64,000 nt of DNA from Maricurvus nonylphenolicus (GCF_042854845.1 NZ_AP031498.1:1488001-1552000); one strand, 5' to 3'. Shown: positions 24,433 through 33,915, numbered from the stretch's first letter. Notes: generated by a model not told the origin, from the sequence alone. Made by a program: numbers and translations.

Positions 24433-26208
24433 ATGCGCATTGATGCATCGGATATTCGTTTTATATTCCATAGTCGTTATGAAGAAGAGACTCTGCGGCA
24501 GGGTAAGCAGGCCCAATCTCTGACCCAGGTAGACCTGGATGAAGATCGACTGCCAACGGGCCAGTCGGTGAATGTCAGTCTGAGCCTTAGAGATGCTTAT
24601 GCCACGGATACCTATAGTCGTTTGAGCGGTGACACACGGGTCACTGATACTTCGCAGAATAAGCAAACTCGTTATGAATATGAAAGTGTTATCCAGGCCG
24701 CCGCAGAGGGACTGGTGGAACAGCGATTACAGTTGGGCATGATTCTGCGAGAAGACGGCGAAACCCTGCAGCGGGATTTGGCCCTGGCTATAGCATCAGA
24801 CACGAGTGTTGATACTTTAGAAAGCGAAGATTTGGGTACCGGTGTTGTTGGCGCTAACCGTTTGGTTGTAGAGCAACAGCGCTATTACCATGAAGAAAGC
24901 CGCAGTCTATTGGGCAGCAGTGGCACCATTGAGTTGGCAGATGGCCGTACGATTGAATTTACCCTGGAGCTGGAATTACAACGTCGTCACCAACGTGAAG
25001 GAGAGTTATTGGTGACGGCGGAAAACCGCCGCCTGATCGATCCCCTGGTGATTAATCTTGAGGGAAATCCCGACCTGTTAACCAGTGCCACCTTTGAGTT
25101 TGATATGGACGCCGATGGTCAAACCGACACCTTGTCCTCGCTGAATCACGGCGTAGGCTTTTTGGCATTAGATGGTAAAAAGGATGGTGAGCGGGACGGT
25201 GTGATTAATGATGGTAATGAATTATTTGGTACGCAAAGTGGTGACGGCTTTGGTGATCTGGCGGCCTACGATCTTGATGGCAATGGCTGGATTGATGAAG
25301 CTGATGAAGTTTTTCAGCAGCTGCAGGTATGGCAACCGCCCAGTGTTGATGCCGAGGGCAATATCATAGACGGGCGTTTATTATCCCTGGATGAGGCAGG
25401 GGTAGGGGCAATTTATTTGGGCAGTGGCGAAGTGGATGTGACGCTTAAAGATGACAGCAATCAACTGCAAGCCCAAATCCGCAGTCAGGGAATATTCCTT
25501 AAAGACGATGGTGAAGTGGGCAGTGTGCAACAAGTGGACTTTGCTCGCCACAGCGAGCCACCACAGTCTGACTTAACGCAGCAATTTGACCGGATCAACG
25601 ATAAGCTCAATCGGGTTTTTGGTGAAGCAGAGCAGGTCATGATTCCCCTGATAGAACGTGGGGAACCAGTAGTTAACCTAAATGCAGAGGTACTCTCTAT
25701 TAGAGAAGAGGTGCAATCGGTACTGGCCAGTAATCCCTGGTTGCAGGATTTGGCGGCAATGTCACGTTCACAGCTAGTAATTAACGACAATAGAGCGAAC
25801 ACAGACAACTTGTCATCGGCAACAGCCAGTGATGCCTTTTTCAATCGACGTAGCGGTTTTGTATTTGTGCAGTTGCAATCCCAGTTTGAGAGTGGCATGC
25901 GAACTGAGGCAACCCATAGCAGTCGTCGAGTCAGTACTGAAATGCTGAGCGCAGAAGCTGATGTTAGTGTGGGGGCTGGTTGGGATAGGCGCGGCCCTGG
26001 ACTGTTTGAAGGTCTATCGGCCTACACCAGCAGTACGGTTGAGGGGCGCTTGGTGGAAGCCAAGGCCGAACGCACGCAGTTGATGATTGATCAAATTCTG
26101 CGACCGATGATGGCGCAGTATCAACTGCGACGACAGTTGCAAATTGAACAGGGCGCTGCGGCTTATCAGGGCGCTGCCGCTCATCAGGAGTACAGCAAGC
26201 GCCCTTAG
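24433..26208 (+). CDS. Large cytosolic protein with EF-hand-like calcium segment, unknown function
   Basis: 591 residues without a signal peptide or membrane segment. Most of the chain is unrecognised, but residues about 230-295 hold EF-hand/dockerin-like loops: DMDADGQTDTL, LDGKKDGERDGVINDGNELF, DLDGNGWIDEADEVF. This resembles Pseudomonas and Shewanella proteins with an ...GDGVINDGSELFG...DLDGNGWIDE... calcium region. The flanks are Gln/Glu/Arg-rich and probably helical (YHEESRSLLG, QLRRQLQIEQGAAAYQG). The C-terminal AAAYQGAAAHQE repeats a short unit. GGGGAGG precedes the start. Function unknown. Confidence 0.78.
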   Translation: MRIDASDIRFIFHSRYEEETLRQGKQAQSLTQVDLDEDRLPTGQSVNVSLSLRDAYATDTYSRLSGDTRVTDTSQNKQTRYEYESVIQAAAEGLVEQRLQLGMILREDGETLQRDLALAIASDTSVDTLESEDLGTGVVGANRLVVEQQRYYHEESRSLLGSSGTIELADGRTIEFTLELELQRRHQREGELLVTAENRRLIDPLVINLEGNPDLLTSATFEFDMDADGQTDTLSSLNHGVGFLALDGKKDGERDGVINDGNELFGTQSGDGFGDLAAYDLDGNGWIDEADEVFQQLQVWQPPSVDAEGNIIDGRLLSLDEAGVGAIYLGSGEVDVTLKDDSNQLQAQIRSQGIFLKDDGEVGSVQQVDFARHSEPPQSDLTQQFDRINDKLNRVFGEAEQVMIPLIERGEPVVNLNAEVLSIREEVQSVLASNPWLQDLAAMSRSQLVINDNRANTDNLSSATASDAFFNRRSGFVFVQLQSQFESGMRTEATHSSRRVSTEMLSAEADVSVGAGWDRRGPGLFEGLSAYTSSTVEGRLVEAKAERTQLMIDQILRPMMAQYQLRRQLQIEQGAAAYQGAAAHQEYSKRP

Positions 26209-26218
26209 AGGGCGGATG

Positions 26219-27241
26219 TTAGCTAATCAGTTCGGCACCCATAACTGCCAGCGGTTTCACCAGCTCACCCATCTGCATAGCTTTTTCACTGGAGGCATTG
26301 CCATCCAGTGCACGCTTTTTCACACCCTGCAAAATTGCGGCAAAACGGAAAAAGCTAAACGCCAGGTAGAAGTTCCAGTTAGGAATTTCTGTCAACCCCA
26401 TACGCTCACAGTATTGCGCCACATATTCTTCCTCAGAAGGAATACCTAGCGCTTTACGATCAACGCCACCCAGGCCAGACATCACACCGGTGTTTTCCAT
26501 ACGCAGTTGCATACACTGATAAGCCAGGTCGGCAAACGGATGCCCCAGTGTGGATAACTCCCAATCCACCAGTGCCAGTACGCGGGACTCGGCAGGGTGG
26601 AACATCATATTATCCAAACGGAAATCACCGTGGGCCAAAGCCACCTTGCCGTCATCGGCTGGTATATTGGCGGGCAGCCATTCCATCAGGGTTTCCATTT
26701 CTGGAATAGCTTCGGTTTCTGAAGCGCGATACTGCTTGGTCCAACGGCCAACCTGACGCTCAAAATAGCTGCCGGGTTTACCGTAGTCAGACAAACCGAC
26801 TGCATCAACGTCTACCGAGTGCAGGGCCGCCAGTACGCGGTTCATTTCTGTGTAAATCGCGGTACGCTCTTCGTTAGTGGCTTCCGGTAACGCCGGATCC
26901 CACATCACACGACCATCGATAAATTCCATCAGGTAGAACATACTGCCGATAATACTATCGTCTTCACACAGGTGGTAAGCCTTGGCTACCGGTACATCAG
27001 TATCGGCCAAGGCAGACATCACTTTGTACTCACGGTCGACCGCGTGGGCGGATTTCAGCAACTCACCGGGCGGCTTGCGACGCAGTACATACTTGCCGCT
27101 TTGTGCTTCAATCAAAAACGTTGGGTTGGACTGGCCGCCGGCAAATTTGGTGGCAGTGAGAGGACCTTGAAAGTCCTCTACTTGCTGTTCCAAATACGCG
27201 GCTAGCTTGTCGGTATCAAAATCAAAGGTTGATTCAGACAT
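26219..27241 (-). CDS. Phosphotransferase of the APH/ACAD10-11 kinase-like family
   Basis: 340 residues of the aminoglycoside-phosphotransferase/protein-kinase-like fold. Visible residues are the Lys-bearing ATP strand region YVLRRKPPG near 50, HGDFRLDNMMFHP near 200 (catalytic loop Asp and Asn), and ALVDWELSTLGHPFADLAY near 220 (metal-binding Asp). This is the family of human ACAD10/11 N-terminal domains and of LvaA, which phosphorylate the hydroxyl of 4-hydroxyacyl-CoAs. The gene is 17 bp behind an ACAD10/11-like dehydrogenase, the same pair as two domains of ACAD10/11. An antibiotic-resistance role is unlikely. Confidence 0.88.
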   Translation of the reverse strand: MSESTFDFDTDKLAAYLEQQVEDFQGPLTATKFAGGQSNPTFLIEAQSGKYVLRRKPPGELLKSAHAVDREYKVMSALADTDVPVAKAYHLCEDDSIIGSMFYLMEFIDGRVMWDPALPEATNEERTAIYTEMNRVLAALHSVDVDAVGLSDYGKPGSYFERQVGRWTKQYRASETEAIPEMETLMEWLPANIPADDGKVALAHGDFRLDNMMFHPAESRVLALVDWELSTLGHPFADLAYQCMQLRMENTGVMSGLGGVDRKALGIPSEEEYVAQYCERMGLTEIPNWNFYLAFSFFRFAAILQGVKKRALDGNASSEKAMQMGELVKPLAVMGAELIS

Positions 27242-27258
27242 TGGTATTCGCCCCGCAA

Positions 27259-28482
27259 TTATTCTTCTGAATAACGATCAATAATCTGTTTACCCAGCGC
27301 CATCTGATGCACCTGGTCCGGGCCATCGGCTTGGCGACACCAGCGCGCATAGTTAAAGGCTTCGGCCATAAAGTAATCTTCGGTTAAACCTCCGGCGCCG
27401 TGCATTTGCATGCAGCGATCGATGACGGTTTGTACCAACAGAGGAATTGTGGTCTTGGTGGCGGCAATCATATCCACAGAGGCGGGTACACCTTCGGTAT
27501 CAATCTTCTTGCTGGTTTTTAATACCAGCAGGCGCGCCATTTCAATTTCAGAGAAGGACTTGGAAATCTCTTCACGAATAGACTGGTGCTTGCTTAAAGG
27601 GCGACCAAAAGTGGTGCGCGAGGTGGCACGTTTACAGGCCAGCTCCAGAGAACGTTGGGCAGCACCAATCAAACGCATGCAGTGGTGCATGCGGCCTGGG
27701 CCCAAGCGACCTTGTGCAATTTCAAAACCGCGGCCTTCACCCAGTAATACATTTTCCAGCGGTACACGTACGTTGTCGAAAACAATTTCGGCGTGACCGA
27801 TAGGTGCATCGTCGTAACCCAGGGTGGTCAGTGGACGAATAATACTGATTCCAGGAGTGTCTTTCGGGACCAGTACCTGAGTTTGTTGCAGGTGGCGGCT
27901 TGGATTTTCCGGATCGGATTTACCCATCACAATAAAGATCTTGGTGCGCTCGTACATGGCGCCGGTAATAAACCACTTACGGCCATTGAGTACCCACTCG
28001 TCACCGTCTTTCTTAATGTCCAGCTGAATATTGGTGGCATCACTGGAAGCAACCTGTGGTTCGGTCATCGCGTAAGAAGAGCGGATCTCACCAGCCAACA
28101 GTGGTTTCAGCCATTTATCTTGCTGGGCTTTGGTGGCGTAGTTCATAAAGACTTCCATATTACCGGTATCCGGGGCGTTACAGTTAAACACCTCGGGAGA
28201 CCAGATCACACGGCCCATAATTTCTGCCAGTGGGGCGTAGTCGAAGAAGGACAGGCCACCGTGATCGCAGTACTCAGCGTGATCTTCCGGCACAAACAAA
28301 TTCCACAGGCCCGCGGCCTTGGCTTTTTCTTTCAGTTCATCCATCAGTGGCACGGGGGCAAAACGGTTTTCCATACTGGCTAACTGTTCGGCGTATTTGT
28401 GCTCGTTGGGATAAATATGCTCGTCCATAAAGGCCAGCAGTTTGGTTTGCAGCTGTTTGGATTTTTCGCTGAATTCGAACAT
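27259..28482 (-). CDS. Acyl-CoA dehydrogenase of the ACAD10/11 type
   Basis: 407 residues. Motifs are FEFSEKSKQLQTKLLAFMDEHIYPNE at the N terminus, FNCNAPDTGNMEVF near 105, SYAMTEPQVASSDATN near 140, NGRKWFITGA near 165, TTLGYDDAPIGHAEI near 220, and RWCRQADGPDQVHQMALGKQI near the end. The ADGPD-VH motif marks the ACAD10/11 branch, whose members help convert 4-phosphoacyl-CoA to a 3-hydroxyacyl-CoA. GAGGAAG lies seven bases before the ATG. It is nearly the same as the gene at 52374, over long identical runs, so one was duplicated. It lies in an operon with a histidine phosphatase upstream and a kinase-like gene downstream. Confidence 0.92.
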   Translation of the reverse strand: MFEFSEKSKQLQTKLLAFMDEHIYPNEHKYAEQLASMENRFAPVPLMDELKEKAKAAGLWNLFVPEDHAEYCDHGGLSFFDYAPLAEIMGRVIWSPEVFNCNAPDTGNMEVFMNYATKAQQDKWLKPLLAGEIRSSYAMTEPQVASSDATNIQLDIKKDGDEWVLNGRKWFITGAMYERTKIFIVMGKSDPENPSRHLQQTQVLVPKDTPGISIIRPLTTLGYDDAPIGHAEIVFDNVRVPLENVLLGEGRGFEIAQGRLGPGRMHHCMRLIGAAQRSLELACKRATSRTTFGRPLSKHQSIREEISKSFSEIEMARLLVLKTSKKIDTEGVPASVDMIAATKTTIPLLVQTVIDRCMQMHGAGGLTEDYFMAEAFNYARWCRQADGPDQVHQMALGKQIIDRYSEE

Positions 28483-28517
28483 GGTGACTTCCTCGTTCAG
28501 ATTGACGATATAAAGAA

Positions 28518-29189
28518 TTAAGAAAAGGTAATGGCGTCTTGTTTGTCGGCGCTAAGCAGATGGCTAACATCATTAAAGCTGTCGACCGTAAAATCTTTGC
28601 GGTTATAGAGCAGCTTGCTGGTGCTGCTGTTTTTAATTTGTAGGGTGAGATTACAGGTGCGCGGGTGATCCAAGCCCCAAATCTGGCCCAAAATTACAGA
28701 GATTGGACCGCCAGATGACACAACTAAGGTGCGTTTGGCATCAGTCTTATATGAAAACTCAAAACCTTGCTGAATACGCTCACAAAAACTCTGCCAGCTG
28801 TCATTGCCATCATCGGCAATCTCACCGCTCATCCAGTAACCCAGGGCGAGTTTCATATTGTGGTAGTAGTCGCGCTTGGCATGGCCGGTGTCCTGCCATT
28901 CGGTCGGAAATTGGGCTTTTAGGGGGACCAGCAAGCCCTGGAAATCGTATTCATTCAGGCCCGCATGTACCTCAAAAGGCACTTTAGCCTCCAGGCCCTC
29001 GATCAGCCCCTGAGCTGTCTCGCGGTGGCGAACCATGGAGCCAATCACAATACGGTCATAACTTTGCCCCAGCCCCCGCAGGTGCTGGCCTAGCCAAAAG
29101 GCCTGCTGATGGCCTAGTTCACTGAGTTGGTCGTAATTGGCCTGGCCGAAGGATGCCTGGCCATGGCGCAGAAGGGTGATTTCAGCCAT
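28518..29189 (-). CDS. Histidine phosphatase (phosphoglycerate-mutase-like)
   Basis: 223 residues with the catalytic LLRHGQASFGQ near 8, GHQQAFWLGQHL near 25, MVRHRETAQG near 52, and VVSSGGPISVIL near 155, the second-His region of the family having Ser-Gly-Gly here. Small-molecule phosphatases of this type act on phosphosugars and phospholipid metabolites. It is the first gene of the three-gene operon with the ACAD10/11-like dehydrogenase and kinase. Removal of a phosphate from the pathway's phospho-intermediate is an attractive but unproven role. Confidence 0.82.
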   Translation of the reverse strand: MAEITLLRHGQASFGQANYDQLSELGHQQAFWLGQHLRGLGQSYDRIVIGSMVRHRETAQGLIEGLEAKVPFEVHAGLNEYDFQGLLVPLKAQFPTEWQDTGHAKRDYYHNMKLALGYWMSGEIADDGNDSWQSFCERIQQGFEFSYKTDAKRTLVVSSGGPISVILGQIWGLDHPRTCNLTLQIKNSSTSKLLYNRKDFTVDSFNDVSHLLSADKQDAITFS

Positions 29190-29469
29190 AGAATGCCCAT
29201 ATCTTTATAAGTTCTACACATTATAGAGAGATAAATAAATCATCCTAATTTATTTAAATGATATTCCTGTATTGATTGTATTAATGTTTTAAAGCGTTGG
29301 GGCGGTATGCGAATAAGCCTATTTTAAGTAATGTAAAGGGCAGCAAATCACTAGCAATTGGCAGTTATCAACTAAATTCCCTTGCCATACGATGATAATC
29401 TTGGTCGCAGAGCTTTCGGATAAGTAGTAATCAAGCTGCACGTAGTATCTGGTGATTTGAGAGGAATTC

Positions 29470-30687
29470 ATGAATAAGAAAGTATATGTTCGGACGTTAG
29501 TGGTTCTGGTATTAGCAGCCATTGCTACTGTTGGCGTTGTCTATGGGCATTTGGTTGAGCGGATAATCTTTGCTGCAGGTATGGATAAAACGTCCATGCC
29601 AAGCGATTTCAGGGTCATGGATTCAAAGTTCCATCATCATATAGTTTCAAAGTCTTCCAGCGCTGAAGCATTACCCAAGAACTTAGTTGACAATGTTTGG
29701 CCAGAAACTTTCCAAAGCCATGGTGAAACCCTCAATGTGGACAGCTTCCTGGAAGACGTACGTGTCACTGGTATGGTGGTGTTGAAAGATGGCGAGACAG
29801 TATTTGAAAATTATTGGCATGGTCTAAGTGAATCAGAGAGGCAGTTCTCTTTTTCGGTGACCAAGTCCATGACCTCTATCATGGTGGGGCTGGCGATTAC
29901 CGATGGATTAATTGATGACGTCAATGATCCGGTTGTTAAATACCTGCCGCACTTTAAAGGATCTGCGTGGGATAAGGCCACCATCGCTAATACGCTTGAG
30001 ATGTCGAGCGGTGTTGATTTTCACGAAGACTATTCCAGATCAGATACCGATATGGATCGCTTCCAAAAAGGCTTTGCTCTGGATAAGCCTATCGAACCTT
30101 TTATGCTGGAACTGTCTGCTAAATCAGAGCCTGGTATCAGTCAGGGCTATAACAGTATGGAAACGCAAATGGCCGGTATGGTTGTGCGTTCTGTGATAGG
30201 GGAACGTTCTCTTGCTGATTATATGCACGAAAGATTGTGGCAGCCATTAGGTGCTCAGGATGACGCATCCTGGGTAACCGATGTTACCGGTGTAGAAGTG
30301 GCTATTGGTGGTTTGAGTATGAGTTTACGGGATCTGGCTAAAGTGGGGCAGCTCATGCTGCAACGTGGTAGCTGGAATGGTCAACAAATACTCTCAGAAT
30401 CCTGGGTAATGGAATCTACCACACCGGTTAAACCCTACCAGTTACCCGGACGAGATAACCCCTTATCTGAAAAGCCATTTGGTTACGGTTACTTGTGGTG
30501 GACGCCTGTAGATCCTGATGGACGGGAGTTTTATGCATCCGGTTTGCATGGTCAATATCTATTTGTCAATGAAGATAAAGGCGTTGTGATCGCTTTGTAT
30601 TCTGCCAATGATAAGTTTCTTGACAGCCCGGATTGGTGGAAAGAAAAGTATGAAGACTTCTTCCAAACGGTAGCAAGGAATATATAG
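29470..30687 (+). CDS. Membrane-anchored serine hydrolase, class C beta-lactamase family
   Basis: 405 residues. One N-terminal membrane segment (about 8-25) places the enzyme in the periplasm. The serine hydrolase nucleophile motif is S129-V-T-K132 in FSFSVTKSMTSIM; the second element is the GYNSMET segment near 218, and the third is near ASGLHGQYLF at 356. This is the fold of EstB-like esterases and 6-aminohexanoate-dimer hydrolase. AGAGG precedes the start. It is followed by a sulfatase gene and probably acts with it outside the cytoplasm. Substrate unknown. Confidence 0.85.
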   Translation: MNKKVYVRTLVVLVLAAIATVGVVYGHLVERIIFAAGMDKTSMPSDFRVMDSKFHHHIVSKSSSAEALPKNLVDNVWPETFQSHGETLNVDSFLEDVRVTGMVVLKDGETVFENYWHGLSESERQFSFSVTKSMTSIMVGLAITDGLIDDVNDPVVKYLPHFKGSAWDKATIANTLEMSSGVDFHEDYSRSDTDMDRFQKGFALDKPIEPFMLELSAKSEPGISQGYNSMETQMAGMVVRSVIGERSLADYMHERLWQPLGAQDDASWVTDVTGVEVAIGGLSMSLRDLAKVGQLMLQRGSWNGQQILSESWVMESTTPVKPYQLPGRDNPLSEKPFGYGYLWWTPVDPDGREFYASGLHGQYLFVNEDKGVVIALYSANDKFLDSPDWWKEKYEDFFQTVARNI

Positions 30688-30711
30688 CCTCCAATCCTAA
30701 AAAATCTCAAC

Positions 30712-30750
30712 GAATTTAATCTCCATCATTTTTGATGAGGGATTAAATTC
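30712..30750. other. Long AT-rich inverted repeat between hydrolase and sulfatase genes
   Basis: GAATTTAATC at 30712 pairs with GATTAAATTC at 30750, and the inner bases extend the stem to about 17 bp with one or two mismatches and a short T-rich loop. No clear T-run follows directly. It could be a terminator or a processing site in the message. Confidence 0.4.
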
Positions 30751-30802
30751 ACGCCCTTGTTTCGTTTTCTGTTTTCAGGCTTTCCCTGTTCGAGCGTTAG
30801 CT

Positions 30803-32530
30803 ATGCAAAAGATTAGTTTCTTGTTCACTTTATTATTCGTTACTTGTTTTCAGGTGAGTGCTGAGCCTGAGGTAAAGCCAAATTTTCTGATTATCGTAGT
30901 GGATGATATGGGCTGGTCTGATATTCAGCCTTTTGGTGGAGAAATTAATACACCCAACTTGCAACGGATGGCTGACGTTGGGGTGGCAATGACAAGCTTT
31001 TATGTTGCGCCTACCTGTAGCCCCACGAGGTCCATGCTTCTGACAGGAACTGATCATCATCAGGCTGGACTGGGAACTATGAGTGGCTTTCAAGCAGACA
31101 ATCAGCAACAGGTGCTGGGTTATCAGGGGACGTTGATAGAATCGTTAGTCACTGTACCTGAGCATCTGAGGGCGTCTGGTTATCGGACATATATGGCCGG
31201 TAAATGGCATTTAGGCTCAGAAGAGCAGCAATTACCTCATAATAGAGGCTTTGATAAGTCATTTACGCTGGTAGAAGGTGGGGCGAGTCATTTTGCGGAT
31301 CAGGAGCCGGTTCATGATAACCACCATGTTACTTATCTGGAAAATGGTGAACCGACGGATTTGCCAGAGGACTTTTATTCCACAAACCATTATGCCGATA
31401 AGCTTGTCGATTATATATTGGAGGGGGATAAAGAAACCCCATTCTTCGCTTACTTGGCTTTCACTGCGCCTCATGACCCACTACAGGTGCCGGCGAACTG
31501 GTTAAGCCGGTATGAAGGCGTTTATGACGAGGGGCCTGATGTTATTAGGGCGCAACGATTAGAGAAGCAAAAAACGTTAGGTTTGATAGAGGGTGGAGCG
31601 GATCTTTGGCAAATGCCAGCCATGCCGGAGTGGTTACCTTTGTACAAGCAGCCGTGGCAGGATCGAAGTGTCGCAGAGCGTCGTAAAGACACAAAGCCTA
31701 TGGAAATCTATGCCGCAATGATTGAGTTGGTGGATCAGAAGATAGGCACTGTTCTTGATGCCCTTGAAGAGTCAGGAAAATTAGAGAACACCTATATCCT
31801 ATTTTTCTCCGATAACGGGGCTTCAGCAGCGACGCCACTAATGTACCCGAATACCGCCAGGCAATGGCTATTGGACAAAGATAATAGCCTCCAGAACATG
31901 GGGTTGGCGGGCAGTCATGTGCATCTGGGGTCAGAGTGGGCGGTTGTGTCAAATACGCCCTGGAAGCTATTTAAAGGAACTCCTGGAGAAGGGGGGATTC
32001 GCTCGCCGATGGTGATGACAGGGCCGCGCTTGCCTCGCTCTGCACGAATCGATAGTGCTGCACACGTTATAGATTTGGCGCCTACTATTTATGAATTGGC
32101 GGGTGTTGATTGGCGCGAAGACGTTTCTTCGGAAAAGCAGTTGCGTATTCAAGGTTCGTCACTTGTTCCTTATTTATTAAATCCCAGTGAGAAAAATATT
32201 AAACCTTATGTCTTCGAATTGTTTGGCAGTCAAGCTATAAGAATGGGGAATTGGAAGGCCCACAATATACCGGCGCCACTTGCTTCCGGTGAATGGGAGT
32301 TGTTTGATTTAAGTAGGGATCCTTCTGAATTAAATAATTTGGCTGCAGAGGAACCCGTGGTGTTAAGGCAATTGATAGATGCTTATAACACCTATGCCAT
32401 CGAAAATGGTGTGATTCCACCTGAGCCACCCCTGAAGGCTGAAATAAGCGATATGTATGTGGGCGAATGTGATTGGCTGTGTGGCCTTAAGTTAGATCTT
32501 GTACAACTGGTAACCGATATTGTTCATTAG
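30803..32530 (+). CDS. Secreted arylsulfatase
   Basis: 575 residues with a signal peptide ending about residue 20 (FQVSA-EP). The sulfatase fold is clear: FLIIVVDDMGWSD near 28 with the calcium Asp pair (34-35), the activation motif C72-S-P-T-R in APTCSPTRSMLLTG (Cys oxidised to formylglycine by FGE), YMAGKWHLGSEEQQLPHNRGFD near 135, and TPWKLFKGTPGEGGIRSPMVMTGPRL near 390. It removes sulfate from an ester in the periplasm or outside. The gene precedes a catabolic island with TonB receptors. The sulfate ester is not identified; steroid, aromatic or polysaccharide sulfates are possible. Confidence 0.92.
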   Translation: MQKISFLFTLLFVTCFQVSAEPEVKPNFLIIVVDDMGWSDIQPFGGEINTPNLQRMADVGVAMTSFYVAPTCSPTRSMLLTGTDHHQAGLGTMSGFQADNQQQVLGYQGTLIESLVTVPEHLRASGYRTYMAGKWHLGSEEQQLPHNRGFDKSFTLVEGGASHFADQEPVHDNHHVTYLENGEPTDLPEDFYSTNHYADKLVDYILEGDKETPFFAYLAFTAPHDPLQVPANWLSRYEGVYDEGPDVIRAQRLEKQKTLGLIEGGADLWQMPAMPEWLPLYKQPWQDRSVAERRKDTKPMEIYAAMIELVDQKIGTVLDALEESGKLENTYILFFSDNGASAATPLMYPNTARQWLLDKDNSLQNMGLAGSHVHLGSEWAVVSNTPWKLFKGTPGEGGIRSPMVMTGPRLPRSARIDSAAHVIDLAPTIYELAGVDWREDVSSEKQLRIQGSSLVPYLLNPSEKNIKPYVFELFGSQAIRMGNWKAHNIPAPLASGEWELFDLSRDPSELNNLAAEEPVVLRQLIDAYNTYAIENGVIPPEPPLKAEISDMYVGECDWLCGLKLDLVQLVTDIVH

Positions 32531-32581
32531 CATTATCGGGGAGGCTGGTGCGGTTGTAGTGAGGCAAGGATAAAGAAAGAA

Positions 32582-32607
32582 CGAGCTTCTATATTGATAG
32601 AAGCTCG
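32582..32607. terminator. Bidirectional terminator between sulfatase and AraC genes
   Basis: CGAGCTTCTAT-ATTG-ATAGAAGCTCG is a perfect 11-bp stem with a 4-base loop, followed by CTTAAAATTTT. It lies between the convergent sulfatase and AraC genes. I see nothing else in the remaining gap bases. Confidence 0.65.
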
Positions 32608-32791
32608 CTTAAAATTTTCAACAGGAAAGGATGAGATTCAATTTCGTCAGTTCAGATAACTGATAGACAGCGAATTGAGCTATCAGTCTATAAAATACGC
32701 GTAATGAGTTTCTGTGATTAATTGACAATAACGTGGTTGTCTTCTGCCGTCTGATGAGTTTAGCTATATTTCTATGTTACTTGTTAAGGGG

Positions 32792-33823
32792 TTAATTCTT
32801 TATCAGGTATTCTTTTCTATAGACAGATGGGGTGTTGCCGGTCCAGAGTTTAAAGGCTTTGGTAAAGTTTGATGCATTGCTGTATCCCAAGCTGTAGGCG
32901 ACTTCATCAACAGAATAATTGGGGTTGGTGAGAAGCTCCATCGCCTTATTCTTTCTTACATCAGAAATCAGTTCTTTATAATTGGTACCCATTTCTTTCA
33001 AACGTCTGTTTAATGTACGGGATGACATGTGCAAGATTTCGGCAATTTCATCCATGCCAGGCACTTTTTCAAGGTTGTCTTCCATGATATTGCGGATGGG
33101 TATGAGAAGCGATTTATGGTTGTTGTGTAAGTCTTCTATCGTCCGTTGTAACCAGTTTTCTGTTTGTTCAAGAATTCTGTTGTTGGAAAATGGCAGGTTT
33201 TTTTGGCAGATATCAATAGGCAGAATCACCCTATTATGGTTGGCATTGAATGAAATATGGCCTGCTAAGTATTTCTCATAATGAGATTTATCCAAATGAG
33301 GTTCGTAGGTCATCTCATAGTGCACACGATCGGCATGTTCTGGAAATATAGTTTCTGCTGTTGCCTGCATCATTGAGAAACAGGTTTCTACCATTACGCG
33401 AGCGGCACCTTCCCAAGGGTAAACCTCTTCGATGTCTAAATAATAGTTCTTTTCATCATTACTGATCTTGAAATGCACAGCAGGGTTTAGTGCAGCAGTC
33501 GCACGGCTGGCAAGGTGTAGTGATTCGGCAATAGTATTACAGGCGAGAACACCGAGGCCGAACATGCCTGAGCCGGTGATATTGATCCGGCGCCCGAATT
33601 CCAGGCCTATGCTGGGGTTATGGGTAAGGGTGATAGCTTTACAAATTAAGGCCCTGGATTGGGAGTAGGTCATTTGGCTATCGACTCCCTGGATACTATG
33701 GGGGGAAAGATCTATGTCTGCGAAAATCTGCTCTTCTGAGAACCCCTTTTCCTTCAATAAGTCTAATAAAATCAATGGGTTAGCTGCCGATAAGCGTATT
33801 TCTTGGGCAGGGGTAGAGGACAT
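32792..33823 (-). CDS. AraC-family transcriptional regulator, likely master regulator of the island
   Basis: 343 residues with the arabinose-binding-like N-terminal domain (FGRRINITGSGMFGLGVLACNTIAESLHLASRATAALNP near 80-115) and the C-terminal dual HTH: DEIAEILHMSSRTLNRRLKEMGTNYKELISDVRKNKAMELLTNPNYSVDEVAYSLGYSNASNFTKAFKLWTGNTPSVYRK. It is related in layout to the regulator at 15997. It is upstream of and co-directional with VOC gene 33916 (gap of 92 bp). Control of the island is inferred from position. Binding sites are not obvious. Confidence 0.88.
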   Translation of the reverse strand: MSSTPAQEIRLSAANPLILLDLLKEKGFSEEQIFADIDLSPHSIQGVDSQMTYSQSRALICKAITLTHNPSIGLEFGRRINITGSGMFGLGVLACNTIAESLHLASRATAALNPAVHFKISNDEKNYYLDIEEVYPWEGAARVMVETCFSMMQATAETIFPEHADRVHYEMTYEPHLDKSHYEKYLAGHISFNANHNRVILPIDICQKNLPFSNNRILEQTENWLQRTIEDLHNNHKSLLIPIRNIMEDNLEKVPGMDEIAEILHMSSRTLNRRLKEMGTNYKELISDVRKNKAMELLTNPNYSVDEVAYSLGYSNASNFTKAFKLWTGNTPSVYRKEYLIKN

Positions 33824-33915
33824 AAATTTTAACCTGTAATAACCTATGCCCTCTAATACTATACTGCTTGTGTCAGGATTTTAACCCTCAGTGGTTAAAC
33901 GCCACTTTATGGTCG

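Noticed and set aside
27793..28383. 196-codon frame antisense to the ACAD10/11-like dehydrogenase
   Set aside because: The dehydrogenase is conserved and well supported; the antisense frame has no motif.
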